Positions 25,253-33,054 of a DNA stretch of 46,423 nt are shown here, piece by piece; the first letter of the stretch is position 1; the number at the start of each line of letters is the position of its first letter. The position numbers and the translations under genes were made by a program. The stretch spans positions 1-46,423 of the forward strand of contig DASWKR010000006.1 in the NCBI GenBank assembly GCA_036396535.1, given 5' to 3'. The notes under the pieces were generated by a model. That model had not been told where the DNA came from. It searched no databases and worked only from the letters and a program-made list of their open reading frames with translations. Source of the stretch: Acidimicrobiia bacterium (lineage in GTDB: Bacteria > Actinomycetota > Acidimicrobiia > Spongiisociales > UBA5794).

Positions 25253-28200
25253 ATGTCGTCCTCGTTCGCCCACCTCCACGTGCACACCGAGTTCTCGATG
25301 CTCGACGGAGCGGCCAGGGTCAACGAGCTCGTGGCCGCGGCGGCCGCCGACGGTCAGCCCGCCGTGGCGATCACCGACCACGGCGTCATGTACGGCGTCA
25401 TCGACTTCTACAAGGCGGCGACGGCGGCGGGCATCAAGCCGATCATCGGCATCGAGGCGTACGTCACGCCCGGAAGCAGGTTCGACCGGCCCCCTCGCCG
25501 TGAAGACCTCCGCTACCACATGACGTTGCTCGCAACGAGCAACCGCGGCTACCAGAACCTGATGACACTCGCCAGCAAGGCGTTCCTCGAAGGCTTCTAC
25601 TACAGGCCGAGGATGGACCTGGAGCTGCTCGCTGAGCACGCTGAAGGCATCGTGGCGACGTCTGGCTGCCTCGGGGGCCACGTCGCCCAGCTGCTCGCTC
25701 CAGACGCGTCTCGGGAGGAGGGCAACACGGGTCAGGTGCGCGACTACCAGGCCGCCGTCGCCGCCGCGGCCACGTACCAGGACATCTTCGGCAAGGACAA
25801 CTTCTTCATCGAGATCCAGGACCACGGGATCCCGGCTCAGCGCAGGGTCATGGACGACTTCCTCCAGATCTCGCGCGACGTGGGGGCTCCCCTCCTCGCT
25901 ACGAACGACAGCCACTACACGTTTGCCCACGAGGCGGACGCCCACGACGTGCTGCTCTGCATCCAGACGGGCGCCAACCGGGCGGACGAGGAGCGCTTCA
26001 AGTTCGAGTCGCAGGAGTTCTACGTGAAGTCGGCTGCCGAGATGCGCAGCCTGTTCCCCGAGGACGCCTATCCCGGCGCCTGTGACAACACGCTGCTCGT
26101 CGCAGAGCGGGTCGACGTGTCGATCGAGTTCGGCAACATCCTCCTCCCGAGCTTCCCGGTGCCCGAGGGCAAAGACGAGCGGTCGTACCTCACCGAGCTC
26201 GTATACGAGGGTGCCCAGCTCCGCTACGGGGTGCTGTCGGAGGAAGCCAAGGAGCGCATCGAGTACGAGCTCGGCGTCATCGGGGAGATGGGGTTCGCCT
26301 CGTACTTCCTCATCGTCTGGGACCTCATCAGGCACGCCAAGGAGCGCGGCATCAGGACGGGACCGGGCCGGGGCTCGGCGGCCGGCTCGATCGTCGCATA
26401 CTCACTCCGGATCACCGACCTCGACCCGCTCGAGTACGGGCTCATCTTCGAGCGTTTCCTCAACCCGGGCCGCCGCCAGATGCCGGACATCGACATGGAC
26501 TTCGACGAGCGGTTCAGGGCGGAGATGATCCGCTATTGCGCCGAGCGGTACGGCACCGACCACGTCGCTCAAATCGTCACGTTCTCCACGATCAAGGGAC
26601 GTCAAGCCCTGCGAGACGCGGCCCGGGTGCTCGGGCATCCGTACAGCCTCGGGGACCGGGTCGCCAAGCTCATGCCGCCTGCGATCCTCGGCAACGAGGC
26701 GACACTCGCCCAATGCCTCGAGCCGCCGGGCCAGGAAGAGGAGGCGAGCTCCCGCGACTGGTACACCGGGGCGGCCGGTCTGCGGGAGGCCTATGCAACC
26801 GACCCGGCGGTCCAGGAGGTCGTCGACACCGCACGAGGCCTCGAGGGGCTCCGCCGCCAGGACTCGATCCACGCCGCTGCCGTCGTCATCTCGCCACAGC
26901 CGCTGACGACGATCGTCCCGCTGCAGCGCAAGGGCGAGGACGCCGAGGTCGTCACCCAGTACGAGATGCACGGCGTCGAGTCGCTCGGGCTCCTCAAGAT
27001 GGACTTCCTCGGGCTCCGCAACCTGGCGACGATCGAGAGGACCCTCGAGCTCATCGAGGCGAACGGGGGCTCGCGGGTCGACATCGACGACGTCCCGCTG
27101 GACGACCCGAAGGTCTACGAGATGCTCCAGGCAGGCGACTCGATGGGTGTCTTCCAGTTCGAGGGCGGACCGATGCGGGCGCTGATGCGCAACCTCAAAC
27201 CGGACAAGTTCGAGCATCTGGTTGCCCTCAACGCCCTCTACCGGCCGGGCCCGCTCGGCGCAGGCATGCACGTCGAATACGCCGACCGGAAGAACGGCAA
27301 GACACCCGTTTCGTACCTGCACCCGGACCTCGAGGAGATCCTCGTCGACACCTACGGGATCATGGTGTACCAGGAGCAGGTCATGCAGGCGGCCGAGCGG
27401 ATGGCCGGCTACTCGATGGTCGAGGCGGACACGCTGCGCAAGGCGATGGGCAAGAAGATCCCGTCCGTCATGAGGGCTCAGGAGGAGCAGTTCGTCGCCG
27501 GGTGTGTCGCCTCGGGCCACTCCGAGAAGCTCGGGAGGGAGCTCTTCGGTTTCATCGAGCACTTCGCCGGATACGGGTTCAACAAGTCGCACTCCGCCGC
27601 CTACAGCCTCGTGGCGTACCAGACGGCTTGGCTCAAGGTCCACTACCCGGGCGAGTACATGGCGGCGCTCCTCACCGCCAGCAAGCGTGACAAGGACCGC
27701 ACCGCCCTGTACCTGAGCGAGTGCCGGTCGATGGGGATCCGGGTCCTCGTGCCGGACGTGAACCGCTCGGACATCGACTTCGCGGCGATCGAGAGCGACA
27801 TCACGTTCGGGATGTCGGCGATCCGCAACGTCGGCGAGGGCGTCGTCGAGCACATCATCGAGGAGCGCGAGAAGAACGGGTCGTACACCACCTTCCAGGA
27901 CTTCATCGACAGGGTGGACCTGGCTGTGCTCAACAAGCGCACGATCGAGTCGCTCATCAAGGCGGGGGCGTTCGACTCGCTCGGGCACCCGCGCCGTGCC
28001 CTCTTCGAGAGGCACCTCGACATGCTCGACGCCACCGTGACACGCCGCCGCGCCGAGGAGATGGGCCAGTTCTCGCTGTTCGGGGGCACGGGGGCAGCCG
28101 AGCCGGTGACGGTCGAACTGCCGGACATCGAATGGGAGAAGAAGACGAGGCTCGCCTTCGAGAAGGAGATGCTCGGCCTGTACGTGTCCGATCATCCGCT

Positions 28201-28753
28201 CCTCGGCGTCGAGTCGCTGCTGGCGAAGATGTGCTCGTCGACGATCCCCGGGCTGTGGGACCAGGCGGACAAGGCAGTGGCGACGATCGGCGGCATCGTG
28301 GGTGCGATCACACGGCGCTTCACGAGAGGCGGCGACGCCATGTACTTCTTCCAACTGGAGGATCTGCAGGGCAGTATCGAGGTGGTGTGCTTCCCGAGGA
28401 TGGTCGCCGACTTCGGGCCGCTGGTGCGCGAGGACGCCATCCTCGTCGTGAGCGGGCGAATCGACCACCGGGGCGACGACGTGAAGTTCATCGCCCAGGA
28501 ACTGCGCGAGCCCGAGCTGGTCGCAGGCGACATGGTGCGGCTGCGGGTGCCCGCCAGCCGGCTGTCGAAGACCATGGTCGCCCGCCTCAAAGAGGCGCTC
28601 CTCAATCATCCCGGCACGGCTCCGGTCTACCTCCACATGCCGTCGGACGCAGGGGAGAAGGTCATCAGGCTCGGTGACGACCACCGCGTCGAGCCCCGAT
28701 CTGCGCTGTATGCCGAGCTGCGCGAGCTCCTCGGGCCATCCGCCGTGTTGTAG
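25253..28753 (+). CDS. dnaE: DNA polymerase III alpha subunit DnaE
   Basis: Main replicative polymerase, family C. The 1166-residue protein has an N-terminal PHP domain (HLHVHTEFSMLDGA near the start), a palm with catalytic PDIDMDFD at 411-418 and a third Asp in KMDFLGL (Asp584), fingers with the FNKSHSAAYS motif, a helix-hairpin-helix region (about 900), and a C-terminal OB fold. Length and N-terminus fit the housekeeping DnaE1 type rather than the mutagenic DnaE2. It ends 12 nt from the convergent GGDEF/EAL gene. Confidence 0.96.
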   Translation: MSSSFAHLHVHTEFSMLDGAARVNELVAAAAADGQPAVAITDHGVMYGVIDFYKAATAAGIKPIIGIEAYVTPGSRFDRPPRREDLRYHMTLLATSNRGYQNLMTLASKAFLEGFYYRPRMDLELLAEHAEGIVATSGCLGGHVAQLLAPDASREEGNTGQVRDYQAAVAAAATYQDIFGKDNFFIEIQDHGIPAQRRVMDDFLQISRDVGAPLLATNDSHYTFAHEADAHDVLLCIQTGANRADEERFKFESQEFYVKSAAEMRSLFPEDAYPGACDNTLLVAERVDVSIEFGNILLPSFPVPEGKDERSYLTELVYEGAQLRYGVLSEEAKERIEYELGVIGEMGFASYFLIVWDLIRHAKERGIRTGPGRGSAAGSIVAYSLRITDLDPLEYGLIFERFLNPGRRQMPDIDMDFDERFRAEMIRYCAERYGTDHVAQIVTFSTIKGRQALRDAARVLGHPYSLGDRVAKLMPPAILGNEATLAQCLEPPGQEEEASSRDWYTGAAGLREAYATDPAVQEVVDTARGLEGLRRQDSIHAAAVVISPQPLTTIVPLQRKGEDAEVVTQYEMHGVESLGLLKMDFLGLRNLATIERTLELIEANGGSRVDIDDVPLDDPKVYEMLQAGDSMGVFQFEGGPMRALMRNLKPDKFEHLVALNALYRPGPLGAGMHVEYADRKNGKTPVSYLHPDLEEILVDTYGIMVYQEQVMQAAERMAGYSMVEADTLRKAMGKKIPSVMRAQEEQFVAGCVASGHSEKLGRELFGFIEHFAGYGFNKSHSAAYSLVAYQTAWLKVHYPGEYMAALLTASKRDKDRTALYLSECRSMGIRVLVPDVNRSDIDFAAIESDITFGMSAIRNVGEGVVEHIIEEREKNGSYTTFQDFIDRVDLAVLNKRTIESLIKAGAFDSLGHPRRALFERHLDMLDATVTRRRAEEMGQFSLFGGTGAAEPVTVELPDIEWEKKTRLAFEKEMLGLYVSDHPLLGVESLLAKMCSSTIPGLWDQADKAVATIGGIVGAITRRFTRGGDAMYFFQLEDLQGSIEVVCFPRMVADFGPLVREDAILVVSGRIDHRGDDVKFIAQELREPELVAGDMVRLRVPASRLSKTMVARLKEALLNHPGTAPVYLHMPSDAGEKVIRLGDDHRVEPRSALYAELRELLGPSAVL

Positions 28754-28767
28754 AGGCGAAACCGCCT
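28754..28767. terminator. small hairpin between convergent dnaE and EAL gene
   Basis: AGGCG (28754-28758) pairs with CGCCT (28763-28767) around an AAAC loop, within the 12-nt gap and the stop of the opposing gene. It is short and has no T-run, so a role as bidirectional terminator is only possible. Confidence 0.25.
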
Positions 28768-30709
28768 AATGCACGGCGACGAGACGGGGCCGGCCGTGCT
28801 CGACGACGTCGGCGGCCATCGGGCGTGCGAAGAAGTAGCCCTGGGCGGTGTCACAACCGAGTGCCTGGAGCACGCCGTATTGCTCGCCCGTCTCGACCCC
28901 TTCTGCAACCACCTCGAGCTGGAGGCTGTGCGCAAGGGCGATGATCGCAGTCGAGATCGCAGCATCCTGGTTGCCGGCGCTCAGCTCGCGGATGAACGAC
29001 CGGTCGATCTTCAGGATGTCGATCGGGAAGCGCTTCAGGTAGCTGAGCGAGGAGTAGCCGGTTCCGAAGTCGTCGACGGCGATGCGGACGCCGAGGTCCC
29101 GCAGCCGCTCCATGTTGTCGATCGGCGCCCGCGTGTCGTCGAGCAGCACGCCCTCCGTGAGCTCGATCTCGATGATCTCGGCGGGGATGCCGTGCTTGTC
29201 GAGCGACACCCCGACGACATCGTCTAGGTCTCCCTGGCGGAACTGACGAGCGGAGACGTTGATCGAGACCGGCACGGTCGCCCCGTGGACGTCGAGCCAC
29301 TCGGCTTGCTGCCGGCAGACCTCGTCGATGACCCAGCTGCCGAGGTCGAGGATGAGGTCGCTCTCCTCGGCGATCGGCACGAACTGCGCAGGCCCGAGCG
29401 CACCGAGGGTCGGGTGGTCCCAGCGAACGAGCGCCTCGTACCCGACGACGGACGAGTCGTCGAGCCGCACCTTCGGCTGGTACGCCAGCCACAGTTGGTC
29501 ACCCGTGTCGATCGCCTCGCGCAAGTGAGAGACGATCTGGAGCCGGCTGCCGGTCTCGGGCCTGAGGTCGGCCGAGTAGTAGCGGTAGTCGTCGCCCTCG
29601 ATGGCGGCTCGTTGGGCGAGGGTTGCCTTCATGAGCAGCTCGTCCGCCGATTCGGCGTCGACCGGGGCGAGGGCGATGCCGACTGTCAGGTCGACCTGGA
29701 CGAGCAGGGAGCCGAGCTGGATCGGCGCCTCGACGGCGGTCCGCAGCTTGATCGCCACCCTGGCGGCGTCGTCGACCCTGGGGGTTGCCTCCATCATCAC
29801 CGCGAACACGTTCCGCTCGACCTTGGCTACCAGGTCCGTGGAGCGAACCGTGGCGCGCAGCCTCCTGGCGATCTCCTGCGTCGCCCGGTCGCGGGTGCGG
29901 GGCGACAGCTCTCGCTGCACGCCGAGGCGTACCGATGCCCCGATGACGAGGACGGCGGTGTACCCGGCGCCGTCTGCGGTCGCGTCGAGGGCCGCCGTGA
30001 GCTGCTCGCGGAAGTAGGCGCGCCGCACGAGACCCGTCAGCTGATCGATGTCGCGCTGATCCGGTGCTCGTTTCACGGCGAGCAGCGAGAGCTCCTGGCG
30101 GTGGGCCATCAGCGCCAGGAGGCCGATCACCAGGACGAACAGCAATGCCGTGGCCGCCAACTGGAACTGCTGGCTGCGAACCGCCGACTGCGACGAGATC
30201 TGGCTCAGGCGGTCCACGACCCTGCTGATCTCGGCCTGGTAAGTCTCGGCGCCGGCGACGACCGTGGTCACGGTTGCGGTCGGTTGGGCGCCCTGCTGGA
30301 GGAGGTGGGCGTCGAGGGCGAGCTCGCTGAGGACGTCTCCCGCCCTGTCGAACGCCATCGAGATCGACGGGTCGTCGACGCCGTCGAAACCGATGACGCT
30401 GTCTCCGTAGCGGAGCGTGAGGTGGCCGCGCTCGAGCTCTCTGGCCAGGTCGTCGACGTCCGTGCCGGCGGTGGCGGAGACGCCGTCGGTCAGCAGGAAG
30501 GCGGCTTGGGTGAGATCGTGGCTCAACTCGACCTGGGTCCTCGCCGCGGCGATCGCTCGATCGATCGAGCCTTGCTCGGCTCGAGTCCTGAGCATGAAGA
30601 CCGCGAAGAGCGACGCGAAGGCGACGACCGCTGCAATCCCCACGATGAAGATCCGCTCCGTGGAGACGAGCTTCGCCCGTCGCATGTCGTCTTGGAGCCT
30701 CCGCCGCAC
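28766..30709 (-). CDS. membrane GGDEF-EAL protein, probable c-di-GMP phosphodiesterase
   Basis: Predicted to break down cyclic di-GMP. Layout (647 residues from this start): membrane helix about 20-40, an extracytoplasmic helical sensor about 41-183, second helix about 184-203, a GGDEF-type domain about 215-380, and an EAL domain about 390-640. The GGDEF site reads ERNVF (298-302), so cyclase activity is unlikely. The EAL domain keeps Glu425 (EAL), Asn484, Glu516, Asp546-Asp547, Lys567, Glu603 and Gln623, so hydrolysis is likely. GTG at 30709 follows GGAAGGG; TTG at 30724 and ATG at 30685 are alternatives. Confidence 0.9.
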   Translation of the reverse strand: MRRRLQDDMRRAKLVSTERIFIVGIAAVVAFASLFAVFMLRTRAEQGSIDRAIAAARTQVELSHDLTQAAFLLTDGVSATAGTDVDDLARELERGHLTLRYGDSVIGFDGVDDPSISMAFDRAGDVLSELALDAHLLQQGAQPTATVTTVVAGAETYQAEISRVVDRLSQISSQSAVRSQQFQLAATALLFVLVIGLLALMAHRQELSLLAVKRAPDQRDIDQLTGLVRRAYFREQLTAALDATADGAGYTAVLVIGASVRLGVQRELSPRTRDRATQEIARRLRATVRSTDLVAKVERNVFAVMMEATPRVDDAARVAIKLRTAVEAPIQLGSLLVQVDLTVGIALAPVDAESADELLMKATLAQRAAIEGDDYRYYSADLRPETGSRLQIVSHLREAIDTGDQLWLAYQPKVRLDDSSVVGYEALVRWDHPTLGALGPAQFVPIAEESDLILDLGSWVIDEVCRQQAEWLDVHGATVPVSINVSARQFRQGDLDDVVGVSLDKHGIPAEIIEIELTEGVLLDDTRAPIDNMERLRDLGVRIAVDDFGTGYSSLSYLKRFPIDILKIDRSFIRELSAGNQDAAISTAIIALAHSLQLEVVAEGVETGEQYGVLQALGCDTAQGYFFARPMAADVVEHGRPRLVAVH

Positions 30710-30789
30710 CTGTTTCCCTTCCAACAGTTCGGTGTGTTCACGTATGAGACAACAGGACGCGCGAAAACTGACTAGGTCATGCGGCTCAT

Positions 30790-30809
30790 TTATCCACAGG
30801 CGGTGGATA
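30790..30809. promoter_or_regulatory. perfect DnaA box within a 7-bp palindrome
   Basis: TTATCCACA (30790-30798) matches the DnaA-box consensus exactly. It is part of an inverted repeat, TATCCAC (30791-30797) and GTGGATA (30803-30809), with a 5-nt spacer; the second arm resembles a second box in the opposite direction. It begins right after the stop codon of the ArsA-like gene. It could also act as an RNA hairpin at that gene's 3' end, but lacks a T-run. Confidence 0.5.
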
Positions 30810-31871
30810 TCAGCGCGGCGGCGGTTGGAGCAATCCCGTCAGGTCGGCGGTCTCGGCGAGCGCCGCCAGCTCGGCGACGGTGGTCGGGGCGTCCTCGAGC
30901 CAGGGGATGGCGTGCACGTCGGTGTGGTGCCGCATCATGAGCTCCTGCTTGGCGTCCTGCGTCTTGCGAGCCTCGTCTCCCCAGCGGCGCAGGTTCTCGC
31001 GGAGGATCGCCCCTTCCTCGGCGTCGAGCCCGGCGATGGCCGGGAGCCGCTTGGGCGCCATCCACTCCTTCGGGAGGTCCCGGTTGAAGATCGTGGCGGC
31101 CGGGGTCACGGAGATCTCCCCCAACCCGCTGTAGAAGCGCCTGACCTCGCGCAGCGAGGCGGGAGCGGCCGTCGTCACGACGAGCGTCGTTGCCGCTCCG
31201 AGGAGGCGCTCGATCGAGCGGGCGCGACTCGAGAGCCCGTCGTACAGGGTCCGCAGATCGAGTAGGAACTCGGCGATGTCCTCGAGGAGCGGGCCCCCGA
31301 GGACGCTGTCTGCGACCCGCAGCATCGGCCGGGCGGTGACGCGGTAGAGGGCCCGTCTCCCCGGCAGGCTGGCGCCGGTCAGCCAGCGCAGCAGTCGCCC
31401 ACCGACGAGCTCACGCATGCGCCGCGGCGCCAGGTAGAAGTCGAGGCCTCCAGCCGACGGAGGCGTGTCGACGATGACCAGCTCCCAAGCTCCGCCCTCC
31501 GAGTACTCCGCCATCTGCTCGCCGGCCGCGTAGGCCTGGGCTGCGGGGAAGCGGTCGGCGATCGCCCTGAAGAAGGGGTTCGACTCGAGTCTGTCCGCCA
31601 CCTCCGGGGCGGCGTGGCGATGGACGATTGCCTCCCACGAGGCGGTGATGTCGAGCATGGCGGCCCACAAGCCATCGGTCCCCGGGACCATGGAGGGCTG
31701 GTTGCCGAGCGAGTCGACGCCGAGCGCCGAGGCGAGCCGCTTGGCCGGATCGATCGTCACGACGAGCGTTCTCGTGCCTGCCGCGGCGGCACCGATGGCC
31801 AGCGCCGCCGACACGGTGGTCTTGCCGACGCCCCCGGCTCCGGTGACGACCACGATGTGTGTCCTCGTCAC
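30810..31871 (-). CDS. ArsA/GET3-like ATPase, subunit without signature lysine
   Basis: A 353-residue P-loop ATPase of the ArsA/GET3 (anion-transporting/tail-anchored-protein) group. The P-loop is GAGGVGKTT at 11-19, with Ala12 where the deviant Walker A motif normally has its signature lysine. Other marks are VTIDPAKRL and the DTPPSAGGLDFY loop. The GTG at 31871 gives GTGA overlap with the upstream ATPase gene and suits GAGGAG as ribosome site; a GTG at 31877 is an alternative. The pair resembles the paired GET3-like ATPases of mycobacteria (Rv3679/Rv3680), so a heterodimer is inferred. Arsenite transport is not implied, as no ars genes are near. Confidence 0.85.
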   Translation of the reverse strand: MTRTHIVVVTGAGGVGKTTVSAALAIGAAAAGTRTLVVTIDPAKRLASALGVDSLGNQPSMVPGTDGLWAAMLDITASWEAIVHRHAAPEVADRLESNPFFRAIADRFPAAQAYAAGEQMAEYSEGGAWELVIVDTPPSAGGLDFYLAPRRMRELVGGRLLRWLTGASLPGRRALYRVTARPMLRVADSVLGGPLLEDIAEFLLDLRTLYDGLSSRARSIERLLGAATTLVVTTAAPASLREVRRFYSGLGEISVTPAATIFNRDLPKEWMAPKRLPAIAGLDAEEGAILRENLRRWGDEARKTQDAKQELMMRHHTDVHAIPWLEDAPTTVAELAALAETADLTGLLQPPPR

Positions 31872-32731
31872 GTCCACTCCTCTGCGAGACGGGCGGCCAC
31901 CTCGGGAGGGGTCATCAGGCCGAAGAGGAACGGGAGATGCCCGCTGGAGTCGAGCTCCGGCAGCAGCTTCTGCTGGCTCTCGTACAGGCCGGCGTGCAGT
32001 TGGGCAGCAGAGCGGTGCGGTCCTGGCGGGAGTGCCGCGATCCTCGACCGCGACATGCCGAGGTCCGGCAGCGTCCTGTTGAAGACCACTCCGGCGATGG
32101 CTACGAGCTGTTCGGCCTCGATCGATGCGACCATCTCCCGCGTCTCGACGACCGGGAGCTCGTCCGGAGTGGTGATCAACAGCACTCCACAGGCGGCGGC
32201 GTCGGAGAGCGTCGCCCTCATCCGCTCCGCCTGGTCGCGAACTCCCCCCGACGGCACGATCGAAGCGATGGTGGCCGGGGCGCGCAGGTACGACCCGAGC
32301 TGTCCCGTCGCAGGGGCGTCGACGATGACGATGTCGTAGTCACCTCGCCACGTCTCGTAGATCGGCTTTCCCATGGAGATGATCTCCCTGACGCCGGGGG
32401 CCGTGTCGACGAGCACCTGCAGCATCCGGCTGAGCTGTCGCGTCGGGGCGGCGCGCGGCACCCTCATCTGGATCCGCAGGTATTCGTCGAGGGCATGGCT
32501 GCGGTCCACGAATGCTGCCTCGACCCCGGGGAGCAGCTCGTGCGCCTTCGGGGTCAACTCCTCGGCGCCGAGATGGGTCGCCAGGCCGATCGGGTCGGTC
32601 ATGGCGAGCGCCAGGGCCCGCATTCCGCGGCGGGATGCGACGTGGGCCAGTGAGGCGACAACGGCGGACTTCCCGACACCCCCCTTCCCGGAGACGATGA
32701 GAAGCCTGCGGTCGAGTGGCGTGGCGTCCAT
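31868..32731 (-). CDS. ArsA/GET3-like ATPase, subunit with signature lysine
   Basis: A 287-residue P-loop ATPase, first gene of the pair. The deviant Walker A motif GKGGVGKS (15-22) is complete, with signature Lys16 and Lys21. The Walker B-like stretch IVIVDAPATGQLGSYL follows. The ATG at 32731 is preferred over an upstream GTG (32773), because a -10-like TATCCT (minus strand, 32748-32743) lies between them. It is translationally coupled to the second ATPase (GTGA). The substrate is unknown. Confidence 0.85.
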   Translation of the reverse strand: MDATPLDRRLLIVSGKGGVGKSAVVASLAHVASRRGMRALALAMTDPIGLATHLGAEELTPKAHELLPGVEAAFVDRSHALDEYLRIQMRVPRAAPTRQLSRMLQVLVDTAPGVREIISMGKPIYETWRGDYDIVIVDAPATGQLGSYLRAPATIASIVPSGGVRDQAERMRATLSDAAACGVLLITTPDELPVVETREMVASIEAEQLVAIAGVVFNRTLPDLGMSRSRIAALPPGPHRSAAQLHAGLYESQQKLLPELDSSGHLPFLFGLMTPPEVAARLAEEWT

Positions 32732-32828
32732 GGCTCGAGGCGAGGATAGGGTGTGCGCCCCCGGGGTCGGCACGCAGGGGAGCGGCTCGCCGTTACCCTC
32801 CGACCTGCTCGTCCGAGGAGAGAATCAC

Positions 32829-33041
32829 ATGGCATCGCTGGACGTCGACGAGTTCCTCGCTCGCTTTCGAGAGCGGGCGGCTGCCGTCAGGTCGCGGGGC
32901 ATACCTCCGCTGGAGGGCGAGGCGAGGAGGGCGTTCATCGCTCAGGCGGAGAAGGACTTCCTCGACTTCGCGCTCATCGGGAGCGCCACGTGGGTCGTCG
33001 ACGAGGACTCACTCGTCCTGAGGATCCCGCTGGCGAGCTAG
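32829..33041 (+). CDS. small hypothetical protein divergent from the ATPase pair
   Basis: A 70-residue soluble, charged protein without membrane segment or known motif; it ends with ATWVVDEDSLVLRIPLAS. The ATG at 32829 has GAGGAG at 32815-32820 and a -10-like TACCCT at 32794-32799, giving a proper expression unit. It shares a divergent promoter region with the ArsA/GET3-like genes, which may indicate a related role. Codon use looks like that of its neighbours. No family recognised. Confidence 0.65.
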   Translation: MASLDVDEFLARFRERAAAVRSRGIPPLEGEARRAFIAQAEKDFLDFALIGSATWVVDEDSLVLRIPLAS

Positions 33042-33054
33042 GTGTGCCGGGTGC

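Noticed and set aside
26402-28684. 760-codon open frame antisense to dnaE
   Set aside because: It lies wholly opposite the conserved dnaE; its product is a low-complexity Arg/Asp/Glu/Val/His-rich string with no domain, typical of antisense frames in GC-rich DNA.
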